Source: Dolomedes plantarius | Taxonomy: Eukaryota > Arthropoda > Arachnida > Araneae > Dolomedidae | Length of the DNA: 64,000 bases | Reading direction: 5' to 3' | NCBI GenBank assembly: GCA_907164885.2 | Contig: OU015499.1 | Location: 145,369,654-145,433,653, forward strand | Part shown: piece after piece, positions 20,309-32,297 of the stretch | How the letters are laid out: each line of letters opens with the position of its first letter | Position numbering within the stretch: position 1 is the stretch's first letter | The notes under the pieces: generated by a model | The model's database searches: none | The model's input: the letters and a program-made list of their open reading frames with translations, nothing else | What the model was told of the DNA's origin: nothing | Translations under genes and position numbers: made by a program

Positions 20309-21610
20309 TCACATATCGAGCGGATCAAAAGACTTTCCTCCATGTATAAGGAGATGCGTTTTCAAATACCCTTTCAATGAAAATCTTTTCTCACATACAG
20401 TGCATGCGAAAGGTTTCTCTCCCGTGTGGGTGCGGAGATGGTATTTTAAAGAACTCTGTCGGGAAAATCTTTTCCCACATACATTACAGGCGAAAGGTTT
20501 CTCTCCCGTGTGGATGCGGACATGTCTTTTTAAATGATATTGTCGAGAAAATCCTTTCTCACATACAGGACAAGTGAAAGATTTATCTACTGTGTTATTA
20601 CAGACATGTGCATCTAAATGACCCTGTACAGAAAACCTTTTCTCACATACAGTGCAGACGAAAGGTTTCTCCCCCGTGTGCGTGCCGAGATGATATTTTA
20701 ACGAATCATGGTGAGCAAATCTTTTCTCACATACAGTACATTCGAAAGGTTTCTCTCCCGTGTGGATGCGAAGATGTCTTTTTAAATCACCTTGTTCAGA
20801 AAAACTTTTCTTACATACAGTGCAAGCGAAAGGTTTCTCTCCTGTGTGCATGCGGAGATGCGTTTTCAAATTCCCTTCCATTGAAAATCTTTTCTCACAT
20901 ACAGTACATGCAAAAGGTTTCTCTCCCGTGTGAATGCGGAGATGTCTTTTTAAATGACTCTGATCAGGAAATGCTTTCCCACATACAGCGCAGGCAATAG
21001 GTTTCTCACCCGTGTGGATGCGGAGATGTCTTTTTAAATGACCCTGATAAGAAAATGTTTTCCCACATACAGTGCAGGTAAAAGGTTTCTCTCCCGTGTG
21101 GATGCGGATATGTCTTTTTAAATGATTCTGATCAGGAAATGCTTTCCCGCATTCAGTGCAGGCGAAAGGTTTATCTCCCGTGTGGATGCGGAGATGTGCT
21201 ATTAAATAAATGTTTAGAGAAAATCTTTTCGCACATACAGTGCAGACGAAAGGTTTCTCCCCCGTGTGGATGCGGAGATGTCTTCTTAAATATTCGTTTC
21301 GAGAAAATGCTTTCCCACATACAGTGCAGGTGAAAGGTTTTTCCGTATGCGTATCATTAATATGGTACGAATGATGCGCATTTAAGGCGGCCAAATGTGA
21401 AAATTTTTCTTCACATAAATTACATTCGAAAATTTTTTCTTCAGTACGAGGGGGAATCTGTGCACTGGAACCTTTTACATTTGGACTAATGATACAAGTG
21501 TCACACGCAGTGCATTCCTCTTCGGCTTTACTAGGATTTTGCTCGCAGGAATGACATTCCTTGGACAGTCTATTTACGCTGGAAATACACGATATTTGCT
21601 GTTCTGGCAT
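20309..21610 (-). CDS. C2H2 zinc-finger protein with 13 fingers (copy B)
   Basis: A single uninterrupted 433-residue frame. Residues 1-60 repeat the Cys-rich N-terminus of copy A (Cys 8, 19, 22, 33, 36, 39). Thirteen C2H2 units follow from residue 61 to about 423, mostly joined by HTGEKPF linkers. Finger 1 is followed by a non-canonical linker (NDTHTEKPF). Finger 10 has lost its last His (AHVCNN) and its linker is TVDKSF. Fingers 4 and 6 share the recognition word PDQ-HLKRH. The protein is probably a nuclear sequence-specific DNA binder, but target and partners are unknown. The ATG at 21610 is the first in frame and matches copy A. A predicted splice acceptor 117 bases upstream suggests a 5' UTR exon. 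The tail SFDPLDM is an out-of-frame remnant of a lost finger. Confidence 0.9.
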   Translation of the reverse strand: MPEQQISCISSVNRLSKECHSCEQNPSKAEEECTACDTCIISPNVKGSSAQIPPRTEEKIFECNLCEEKFSHLAALNAHHSYHINDTHTEKPFTCTVCGKAFSRNEYLRRHLRIHTGEKPFVCTVCAKRFSLNIYLIAHLRIHTGDKPFACTECGKAFPDQNHLKRHIRIHTGEKPFTCTVCGKTFSYQGHLKRHLRIHTGEKPIACAVCGKAFPDQSHLKRHLRIHTGEKPFACTVCEKRFSMEGNLKTHLRMHTGEKPFACTVCKKSFSEQGDLKRHLRIHTGEKPFECTVCEKRFAHHDSLKYHLGTHTGEKPFVCTVCEKRFSVQGHLDAHVCNNTVDKSFTCPVCEKGFSRQYHLKRHVRIHTGEKPFACNVCGKRFSRQSSLKYHLRTHTGEKPFACTVCEKRFSLKGYLKTHLLIHGGKSFDPLDM

Positions 21611-21726
21611 GCCAACGTTTGTTTACACGATGATTAAAAAACTGTAACTGCAGCAGTACGTTGACTTTATGAAATTTTGGACACCACAAAGATTTAAAAT
21701 TCCCACCAACAATCTGCACCCAGAAC

Positions 21727-21744
21727 CTGAAAAGAGAGGAGAAA
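21727..21744 (-). other. Predicted 3' splice acceptor 5' of zinc-finger gene copy B
   Basis: On the minus strand CCTTTCTCCTCTCTTTTCAG is a strong pyrimidine tract plus AG, ending at 21727. The exon would start at 21726. The site is retained in copy A (570-586). Confidence 0.5.
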
Positions 21745-22614
21745 GGAATTTGAATGGGATATATTAACACTGATCTATCACACTTTTTTTTAATTTTGCA
21801 CATGAAATGAATCGCAAAATTGGAAAGTTTGTGCTACGAAATGAGATATCTGTAAACTAAGATGTTATAAATTACGTTCTGGATAAATTAAACTACTGAG
21901 CATTTTAAATTTATTGAAATTAGGGCACGAGGTTCCTTAAACATTCTTATTGTTTTGTCCTGGTAGATCATAAGGACGCGCAAAGATTTGATATGTTTCG
22001 GTTTGTAGGGATCTCCACTGTACGGATATCGGCCCGATCAATAACGTATAAGCAGTATTAATATTTTTTCCCTTTACATTCATTTTAATTATCCGTAATT
22101 AAAGATAATTTCATCAATTATTTAGTTTAATGCTCCAGGAAATTCCAAAGATTAGCATCTATTGGAAAAGCTCGGTTACCCTGAGATGAAAAAGTTTATA
22201 AATGTAATGAAATATATAAAATTATCACATGAAATAACAAAGAATATGTGGCTTATGGGTTTGTTTAGGCATATTTCTTTGGATTGTAGTTTGTTGGTTA
22301 CAGATATTTTCCCCCACGCTCTCTCCATATTTTAATCTGAATGCTGGGTATATAATACATTAGAAATGATAATAGTATAAATTCTTCAAATTTCTTTATG
22401 TTCAACTACTGTACAATAGAGCGTTTATGTGATTCTTCACATTTCTAAACAGTTATCTGTGGACTTCTTGTAGTCTATGTGGGAAACGTCAGGAATATAC
22501 GGCGGATAATTTATTTTCCGACCGATACCTTTTTATTAATGTATTACAAGATTTAACAGGGAATAAAAATTTTAAACAAAAGAAATCTACGCGGCTAACA
22601 TGGGAAGCTTCTTA

Positions 22615-23394
22615 AAATTTCTTATAAAATCCATTTTAAATTTTCATATCTAGAAAAAACTTAATTCAGAACTGCTTAAAGAAGTTTTACCCCAGCTATC
22701 TCTCACACAATTTACATTTGTAAATTTTCTCCGGATTGTAATCAAACTATGCCAAATGTGGGATGCGACATCACACTCAACAGTCACATTCTGATTTGAT
22801 ATAGCTTGGTATTATAATAAAGAAACAGGATTTCCCAGCCTCAAAAGAAAAAGAAAAATTACACAAACATACAGATCAGTAGTTTTCAGTAGAAAAGTTA
22901 TTTTTTGGCATTTCTATATTAAAAAATATTGGTGTATTCTAATTTTCTCATATTTTTCCTTTTTTACAATCAATTTTTTATAAAAATGTTATATTGGGAT
23001 GTAGAGGTGGAGGCGAGTGTTTAAGTTCATGTTTTAATTAACGTTCAATTTTTCTAAAAAAAAAGTTGTTTTTTTCAATTTTGTAACTTTCAAAAACTTT
23101 TCAAACAATTTTTTTATACATCATGATTTTGGCACGTCTTTCTCATTTCTCATTAATTTTTCAAACTTTCTCTATTTTGCGGAATGGATATTTAAGGTTA
23201 CAAAAGTTTCTAAATTAAAATTCATTCTTAATGATGCTCCTTCATACATTTCCATGGATAAAATGTCTTTAGTTTTTATAATATTATCAGTGGATGTAAG
23301 GCCAAAGAGCCCTTAAAAATTCTATGACTAAAGAGAAATGGTACAAATTTATGAAATTCTTTAGGATTGTGTGATTAGAACTGAAAATATATTT
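22615..23394. other. AT-rich DNA specific to copy B, no gene seen
   Basis: This is not matched by copy A, whose corresponding interval (1464-3867) is filled with transposons. No frame or RNA is supported. Confidence 0.45.
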
Positions 23395-24507
23395 CCTATT
23401 CCGCTTTGCATACATCTACTCAGCGAGCTATATAAGCCCAAAGGTGACAACTATGTAATAAATGCACTAGAAATAAACAACCAACTATCTTAAGTAATTA
23501 TTTTTCACTGTCAATACGTTGGTACGATTGTGGAACAAATTAACTTCTGTGTAGTGATATTTTCGAGGGATATGAGAACATAACCAAAATATCGATAGGT
23601 TACGGGATTACATTGTGACACATTGACACTGTTATAAAATAACCCACAAAGTCGACCCACCTCCTCCAGCCACTCGATGTTGCATTTTTCCGTCATCTAA
23701 AATGCCACTGGAGAGAGAGAAGTATTGACTATCTGGAAAAAACTACCCGAAAGATCTGAATATGCCGAAAGACGAATTTGCTCATCTTCTCAAATTACTG
23801 ATGACTGCCCTGGGCACCCGAGATCTCTTTGATGTTAAAGATATAGATAAAGCTATCCAATATTTGTAATAAGTATGTATAATTGTGTATCAAGCTTATA
23901 GTAATCGCTTTACTGTCTAACTTTGTGTCAAGAAATTATTCCGCTTCGATTTCAAGGCGCAAACACAGATGTTACAAAGTAGCCCCACTCGGCGGGGCAA
24001 CTTTGTGACACATTTTCACTTTCATATCTCAATGGTAATTAAAGATCCGGGTAAGAGCAATACGTTACTACGTAAGGAAAGGATGTACCAATGTTTTGCA
24101 ATTGTTCGTTTTGGGTTGATTGTAAAACTGATCGGTTGGCACAGGAAAAAACTTAAAATCTGTCACAAAGTAACTCCATTTTACGGTATAAGTAAATTAA
24201 AAACAAAATCTGAAGTCACATAAAATAACCTATATGAAATTATAACTGTTTAGTTCATACACAAAAATGTTATGGTAATGTAAATATTTTATTGGTCTTT
24301 TACAAATTACATCCAATAAAACATTTTTCCTTTCCCATCTCCTTCCAAATTAAGGAAATTTCACACATTAGACATATTAATTAATTAAAATCATTAGAAG
24401 TAATACACTTGACAGGAATAAGAAAAGTTATTTTTCTATATTTTGTACAAATAAGCTCTGGTGAGGGTACTAGCAAAACATTTACAGCCTTTATTTCCAA
24501 AAATATA
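23395..24507. repeat. Local tandem duplication unit inside copy B
   Basis: The word CTTTGCATACATCTACTCAG occurs at 23405 and again at 24521, and the sequence after 23479 repeats from about 25498. The first unit lacks about 900 bases that the second keeps (roughly 24594-25497), including the left TIR of the unclassified transposon. This indicates tandem duplication followed by an internal deletion. Confidence 0.75.
23479..24186. mobile_element. Unclassified TIR transposon, left end deleted (copy 2)
   Basis: It is homologous to 4368-5312. The right terminus (complement CCGTAAAATGGAGTTACTTT) and its TA are kept. The coding remnant continues without the internal stop of copy 1 as FAHLLKLLMTALGTRDLFDV then KDIDKAIQYL-stop, ending at about 23869. 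The loss of the left end coincides with the deletion in this tandem unit. Confidence 0.65.
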
Positions 24508-25248
24508 TTTCCAATTCTGCTTTGCATACATCTACTCAGCGAGCTATATAAGAACAGAGGTGACTACTATGTAAAAAATGCACTATAAATAAATATGCAT
24601 GCCCATAAAAATGTACACTGGGACTACAAATGTGAATTGGGGTCATATATTACTTTTCAACCTCGTTGTCGATATTATTAAAATAGTCATGCTATAAATC
24701 TAGGAAAATTAAGAGTTAGAATTATAAAAATGAAATTAGATAAATTAAGAATAATTCTAATTACAGTCTGATTACCTTAAGTTACCTTTATACTGGCTAT
24801 TAAAATAATAAAACAATTGTGTGATTCAGAGAATATTGGGAAAACATTTTGTTCTTACAGGATAAGGTAATCTCATAACATTTTTCATTCTGTGTATCAA
24901 GTCAAATAATTTTAACACATCCACACAGACTAGAATTCTTTTGGTTAAAACTCTACAATACAGTTCAGTGCAATAGGAAATGAAGAATATTAAGCTATAC
25001 CAATTATAACACTTTTTGGTTAGAGAAAATCATACCGACCACTTCATTAACAATGAGATAGAAAAGCAATTTTCAATATATATATTTCATGATAGAGTAT
25101 GAAATATTTTATTCTGCAGTCATAAATGTATGCACTTCGCGTAACAGCCAAAGTTTAATACCATATGTACCAAAACAGAGATTTAGGAAACATATATGCA
25201 TAGTATACAAAACAGTAATTCTCACAAGAATTAAATCTTTTAAAAGTA

Positions 25249-26216
25249 CCGTAAGATGTGGTAATTTTGTGACTCATAGTAACTTTTTCCTATTTCGGAT
25301 CTTGCGCCACACCCGTGATACCAGATAGACAAATAACAACGCCAAGAGCTTGTCTGACATACAGAGACACTCTGTGACCAGTGTCCGAAGCTTCTGCGTG
25401 ACATTTGTTTCCGCTGGGTAATGTATTGTTCAAACCCGTTATCTAGATATTAACTCAAACTCGGAAACTTTGTGTGCTGAAGGTTAACACCTCATACAAC
25501 CAACTACCACAAGCAATTATTTTTTATTGTCAATATGTTGGTTAGATTGTGGTGCAATATAACTTTTGTGTAGCGATATTTTCAAGGGATATGAGAACAT
25601 AACCTAGATATCAAGAGGTAACGGGATTACATTGTGATACATTGACACTGTTACAAAATAACCCACAAAGTCGACCCACCTCCTCCAGCCGCTCGATGTT
25701 GCATTTTTCCGTCCACTAAAATGTCACTGGAGATAGAGAAAAGTATTGACTATCTGGAAAAAACTACCCAAAGGAGCAGAATCTGCCCTTCGGGTAATAA
25801 GACGAATTTCCCCATCTTCTCAAATTACTGATGGCTGCCCTGGGCAAACAAGGTCTCTTTGATGTCAAAGATATAGATAAAGCTATCCAAAATTTGTAAT
25901 AAGCATGTATAATTGTGTATCAAGCTTATAGCAATCGTTTTACTGACTAACTTTGTGTCAAGAAATTTTTCCACTGGGATTTCAAGGTGAAAACACAGAT
26001 GTCACGAAGTAGCCCCACTTGGCGGGGCAATTTTGAGACACATTTTAACTTTGATATCTTAATGGTAATTAAAGATCTAGGTAAGAGCAATACATTACTA
26101 CGTAACGAAATGATGTACCAATGTTTTGAAATTGTTCGTTTTGGGATGATTTTAATACTGATCGGCTGGCACACGAAAAAACACAAAATCTGTCACAAAG
26201 TAACCACATCTTACGG
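25249..26216. mobile_element. Unclassified TIR transposon, TA-flanked (copy 3)
   Basis: The TIRs CCGTAAGATGTGGTAATTTT and complement CCGTAAGATGTGGTTACTTT are closer to each other than in copy 1, with TA at 25247-25248 and 26217-26218. The coding remnant at about 25805-25900 reads PHLLKLLMAALGKQGLFDVK then DIDKAIQNL-stop. Near 25788-25797 an extra CTTCGGGTAA looks like an inverted copy of a TACCCGAAGG-type word upstream. Confidence 0.68.
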
Positions 26217-27574
26217 TATACGTAAATTAAAAACAAAATCTGCAGTCACATAAAATAACCTACATGAAATTAAAACTGTTTAGTTCATACACAAAAATGT
26301 TATGGTAATGTAAATATTTTATTAGTCACAAATTACTTCGCAAATTATTTCACAAATTATTTAATTAGTTTACAAATTTCTTCCAATAACATATTTTTCC
26401 TTTCCCATCTCCTCCCAAATTAAGGAAATTTCACACATTATATGTCATAAAAAATTAAAATCATTAGAAGTAATACACTTGACAGGAATAAGAAAAAGTT
26501 ATTTTTCTATATTTTGTACATAAGTTCTGGTGAGGGTACTAGCAAAACATTTATTGCCTTTATTTCCAGTAAATGTGACAAAAAGGAAAAGATATTAACT
26601 AACAGACGAGTTATTGTTACTGTCAAAATACATTGTTCGACAAAATTCTTTTATACAAATCTCATTGAAGTATCAAATATTTACACTGGTATAAGGCAGT
26701 TAAAAATAATGAATTGTTCAGCTTACACGAAAATGCAAAAAATCAGGAAACTTAAGATATCTGGGGTATAGGATTTGGATTAGGAGCATATGGAACTTTT
26801 GTAATATAACTAACCATTTCTTGAGGCAGAGAGTTAAAATATGTAATATTGGTGATTGCACTACAGAGTACAAGAGAGACAGAATTTAAAGTAATCTTAT
26901 TTAAATTTCATTAACTTTGTGTTCAAACTTCATGTTTTCATTAAAAGATTTTCATAAAATTCAGACCCACTTTCAGGTCTTTCAACAAAATCACTACTTA
27001 TAAATAGATCAGATATAAAAGTAATAAAATCAGAAATGTGGAGGTTAGGAAATAAAGTTTTTTTCAGGTTATACATTTGTTGCTTATTCTTGTAACAAGT
27101 TAAGAGTCTACCTCAGAGATTCTCTTGTGAAAAAAGGCCCACAAATTTTGAAAGTTTCTGAAAAACTCCTTTAAATACTTGAAGGGTTTAATAGAGTTAA
27201 ATACCTACTGAAACTTGACTACCAAATGATGATTCAATGAGATAGAATGCAATGTGAAAGATGCAAAATACCCACAATTTTTCTACCCTGAGTAGATTTA
27301 CCTGTCTATATCAAACCAACAAATTTTGGCTACTAGTCAGGGTTCTTGTCATAAATTTTAAAAAGTATGTGAAATAAAACTCAACACAGTTCACCGTAGA
27401 ATTAAAATAAAATGAATAATCCTAAGTCAACCTTAGAAATACTATGCATAAAAGGATAGAAAATATATAAAGAAAATATGAAAAGCAGGGCTTACTTTAA
27501 TATAACTGGATTTATTGAAAGCAATTGGGTCCTGTGTTAGTACACAGCCCCACATGAAGAAAAATTTAAATTGT
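26217..27574. other. Non-coding duplicated DNA
   Basis: Matches 5313-6639. No gene is recognised. The 85-codon frame at 26514 is not shared with copy A and is unsupported. Confidence 0.55.
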
Positions 27575-28265
27575 TTGAAAGGAAGTACTGCCATCATTTA
27601 AAAACCTTCTAGAATGCCTGACAAAATATAGGCACTCTGATTGCAAGCAAGTTTTAGTCGGAGGCACAGAGCTTGCGACTGATTTAGAAGTCACTCCAGA
27701 ATTTCAGGAAACACATGTACAAAAATGAAAAAGGATATTTAACTATGAGTATGAACCAATAAGTAACTGGAAAGAAATGTTTGAAGTGCATTGTTTTTTA
27801 CAAATACTGTATAAAGCTAGGTAAGTTAATTCGAGATGATTCCACAGGATGAACATCAGGAACATGTATAGGTACTAGAAATTGGCCTGATACATGTAAA
27901 AATGATTCAGATTAATGACCAGATGAAGTCTATAAAACATGTAGATGAAGATAGCTATATGCTGGTCAAAGAAATGTAAGTATTAAAACCTATTGTTTCG
28001 GAAACCCTATGCAAATTCTACAATTGCTATAAATGACAGCTACTGGCTTTTCAAATGCTTTTATGTCTTTAAGGATATTTTTAACAATTCATGTAACTGT
28101 AACACTGGGAAAAAGAAGTTTTTCAAGATTAAAATTAATTAAAACATACCTTAGTTCAAGAATATCGTAGAAGAGAATCAACTGTCTTGCAATAGTGTCT
28201 ATTGAGCCTGTAGAAACAAAGAAATTAAAATTTCAAAATTTAGAAATGATCTTGTCGATAAAAAA
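27575..28265 (+). pseudogene. hAT transposase relic (ZMYM1-like), copy B
   Basis: Paralogue of 6640-7325 with the same words (TELATDLEVTPEFQETHVQ and a KRSFSRLKLIKTYLSS-like C-terminal block near 28110-28165) and the same stop after the first block. The shared lesion shows it was already dead at duplication. Confidence 0.65.
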
Positions 28266-30065
28266 AAATCTAGCAAATATTAATAAGTAAATAATTTTGT
28301 TCTGTAAATAAAATATATGTAGTCTACTTGTTAGTTATTATTTTCTTATAAATGTACATAAAAAAGGAAATATGACCCCCCCATCCCTCCAAATTTTTGC
28401 CTTTTATGCTTCACATTAAATATTTATCATTTAATGTACCTATATCAGAATTTTGAAGGACCAAAGTGAAATTTCTGAAATTTGGCTCCACAAGGACTAA
28501 GGCTGGCCTTGATCAAAGGCCTGAATGACAAGAACTCAGATGTCAAATTTTCCATTGCAAGGTAATTAAGTGCTATACTCTGTTACTTTAATATATTAAG
28601 TTGATATAGAAGTTTCCAAATTTTTAAATATTTTAACATAGAATTCACATAATATCTTAAAATTCTTTATTATGAGGTTTCTATAAATTACGTTGAAAAC
28701 AAAGTTATATGTAAACTAACTGTCAAGAATAATGGTAGTGAGTAAGAAAGTTCAACATGAAATGCAAAGTTATGTATATATGAATGCAAAGGAAAGAAAA
28801 AACTGGCAAATTATTCCCTTCTATTCAGAAAATTTTTTCAAACAGTTTTCATAAAATAACTTCTACAGACTGTTCATGTATATTTTCCTCATGCAAAATG
28901 AAAACTTATCACCTAAAATGTTTAAGTTTTGGGCACAGTTATCTTTTACGTAAATGGTTTAATATAATCCTGAAATACATCCTTAAAAAAAATTTTGCCC
29001 ATCAAGAAATATAATTCATTTCATGCATATTCCATCACAGCATAATTATACAACACATTTCTAGAGGTTGAAATGTAGTTTTAAAAATCAAGTTATACAA
29101 CATATACTGAGGAAAATAGAGCACCAGAATTTTCAAAACTGTACTTATTTTAACTGTAGTTACTTTCTATTCAATGAATATTTTTTATCCCTAGGAGAGT
29201 GGTAGGGTAGGAAACATAAATACTAACACAACAAGCATCAATTTCACTAACACTAATCTTAAGAACCAAAACTGAATATATTAAAAAAAACATTCCAGAT
29301 ATGAACGGCAAGAATGTAGTTATAAATTTTGGCAATACAAAATAAATATTTATACATATATAATATACTAATAATTGTGTAGAGGTTTGATATGTTAAAT
29401 AATTTAATTTTCATTAAAAAAAATTTCAATTTTAAATATCAAGTATTACTTTTAATCATCCCCTTAAAAATACATTCATTTAAAACCTTTAACAAGCATA
29501 TTATAATGAATGATGTATCTAAAATGATGAATATTTAGGAATGTGGGGTTTAATGCTATTGTCATTATCTTTGTTGTAATGAAAGATGAGAATGAAAGTT
29601 ATTTACTAAATCTTGTCAAGAAAAATTTTAACACATTAATGAATACAGAAACAAATAACTTTTATAAAAAATGATTCCAAATGTAATTCTAAATAAAAAG
29701 CACTCTTATAGAAGAATGATATGAGACAGCAATGGCTAAACTGCTGATTGCTGTTCATGGTACCAAGCTGTAAAACCTCACTAAATTTAGTGCCAGTTCA
29801 TCATTCATATGAAAAATTTAATCATTTAATGAGTTGTATCTAAATTTTTTGCATGAAATTAACAGTGTATATGGATTTTATTCCAATTTCAAAAGAATTT
29901 AAGGCACATAAATGATAGTTTCTTAAATTGAATAAGCTTTTGTTTTAGTTAATTTTGTTCTTAGTTTTATAAATTGATTTTTATACATATAAATTGTAAA
30001 TATTTTAAATTTAAGTTTCTGTTCTAAAATGTCAGTAGTAATACTATTTTCATTATTTTTTCTCA
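28266..30065. other. Non-coding duplicated DNA
   Basis: Matches 7326-9000 with small indels. One insertion near 29345-29490 is absent from copy A. No gene is seen. Confidence 0.55.
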
Positions 30066-30090
30066 TCTTTCTATATACGTTGAAATTATC
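30066..30090. other. Empty Tigger target site
   Basis: This paralogous locus reads through a single TA (30076-30077), whereas copy A has the 2.6-kb Tigger element between two TAs. It gives the pre-insertion sequence. Confidence 0.9.
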
Positions 30091-30886
30091 TTGTTAGTTA
30101 TAACTTTTAATTTTACGTACTTCATTTATTTTTTTCACTATTTTTGTATTTTTATACAGCTTTTTCTTGAAGTATTTACAAGTGCATTTTCTAGATTTTA
30201 TAATTTTTAAAACAAAATAAAATTCTTGTATTTTGAATATAATGTTTCTCTCCAACATTTTCTATATCCAATTGATATATTTGGACACTTTACAAATATT
30301 TAAGCTGTTTCAATTATTTATTCCTGATAAATACTGTATTCAATATTCCTTTCTTAATATATTATATGGTTCTTTATTAGCTACTTATTGTTGAATTTTC
30401 ATACAAAGTGTTGATTGACAGGTTAGAAGTTTTAAAATATTGTACAATGATATTTTCCTCAATTTCTCACTAAGAGAACTCCACTTGGTATAGTTTGACC
30501 CCTTTTAGCCAAACAGCACAGGATATGGAACTCTACCCCATATATTTTACCTTTTACTGTGATTATTAACAGGTCAAATATTTTGTATAACTCATAACCA
30601 GCAAAGTTGCTAAATACATTATGTCTCACATATATACTTATAAATTTAGGATAAAAATTGTAAATAAAATTAATAGATTGGCAACTTTTACCAATCTTTT
30701 AAAATCGTGGAATGTATATTTTAATAGCATGCCGAAATCTACCAAAAAGCATTAATCTACTCATTTGTTGAAAACAACAAACCATGCCTAAACATACAGT
30801 TTTTAACAGTTTAATAGTTATACAAAATGTATTAAAATTAAACTGCAATCATAAAAAAAAAGTAGCATAAAATGTAGAATTCATAT

Positions 30887-32297
30887 AGGGTAGAGTAGGG
30901 TAAGTGAGAATGCAAAATCATATATTTCCACTTTGTATCTAAATAAAATTTTAACAACTTGTATTTCTATAGAAATTTGCATACATACTTTTTATTATGT
31001 TCTAGATTTATGGTTTTATTTTAAAAATATCTATTCACAAATTTTTATGCCAAAATATTTAAAGTATTTGTATTTTGCTTTCTCACTTGCCTCCACACTT
31101 GGGGCAAGTGAGAACAGGGATCCCAATAAATCATAGTAACTTATAGCAAAATAAGTAGGGCAAGGGAAAGAATAGATATTTCATGCTGAAAAAAAGACTT
31201 TATTTTTATACATTCTTTCGTTGTGAAGGTATTTGTTGTTCAAGTTAGCAGTGTCAGGACTGTCCGAATATTAACAAAAAATATATATATTTGTATATAT
31301 TTGTTTTAGAGTAACTAATGTATGTTAAAAGTTCAAAACAAAAAATTATTTTTCTCTCTAGGCTATTAATTCAATTTACTATTTATTTATGTCTTCTACC
31401 CTACTCGATGGGTTTTTTTTCTCTTTAGTTAACTGAATATTATAAGAAATGAAAACTTCTATTAAAAGTTTAAAACAAAATAACATCTTTTTCACTAGTT
31501 TACTACTTAAATTTTTTGTTTATTTACATGTTCTACACAACTTGATGCTTTTATCCTTTGCCTAGGCTCTACCGAATATTGTAGGACCAATAAGAAACAG
31601 AAAAAAAAAGTTCACCATGCCTTACAGGAACCCTAATAAGTCATCATCTAGTATATTAGAGAAATCATTGAGAACAGACCACACAAAACAAGTTGATTTT
31701 CTTTCATTTTTGTTCCTTTTTCTGGTAAATTTCACTGTTCTAATTTGCTCTGGAACAAAATTTTTATGGGGCAAGAGAAAACCCTACAGTACTGAAGTAA
31801 TATTGCATAAAAGTAGCTTTTATAAATTTTATCTAAATTCTTCATTTCTTAAAGAGCAAATGGATATTTTCAAAATAACTCTATGTGATGTGGTTAATTA
31901 ATTATGATTTTTGTCTTTTGCTAGTAATCGAACTTGGATACATTAGTTAAAATGCAAGGGTTTGTTTGGTATAAAAATTTTCCATTTTACAATTTTCTCT
32001 GTAAATAAAAACTAAACATAACAGTAGAGCAAGAATTTTGCTACAAAGTACATTTGAAATTTTTTTGGAACAGATTTAGTATATGCAACGGACCATCGCC
32101 AATTTGGCGCCAAAATCCTGATCGGAGACCTGCTAGGCTTAAACTGCGAAATGTAAACACTAAATTGGAAAACAAAGTTACTGCTGGCTCTATGAAACTC
32201 GTTTCGTTGCGTACACTACATCTGTACCATTTTTTTTCTTAAGTTATACTTTTAGGGTTTTCACCCCGCGTTCTCACTTACCACACTTCACCCTATA
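30887..32297. mobile_element. Unclassified TIR transposon with GGTAAGTGAGAA ends
   Basis: The left end TAGGGTAGAGTAGGGTAAGT and the right-end complement TAGGGTGAAGTGTGGTAAGT face each other. Inside, an inverted pair TTCTCACTTGCC / GGGCAAGTGAGAA at about 31081-31113 repeats the terminal word. Two ~140-bp units near 31335-31600 are imperfect tandem copies. A 170-bp GC-richer block at 32062-32230 is missing from copy A and may be a nested insertion. No transposase is recognised. Copy A retains only the right end (12434-12472), so the element predates the duplication. Superfamily unknown. Confidence 0.5.

Larger units (their letters stand above)
20309..22614. repeat. Segmental duplication, copy B part 1
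   Basis: Matches 1-1463 in the same orientation. It covers the zinc-finger gene and its 5' flank (21611-22614), which is non-coding except for a predicted splice site. Homology ends where copy A has its Helitron-like insertion. Confidence 0.85.

Noticed and set aside
20377..21333. Three plus-strand open frames with repeating SHIQCRRKVS-type words
   Set aside because: The periodicity is the antisense of the finger linker (HTGEKPF). There is no independent coding evidence.
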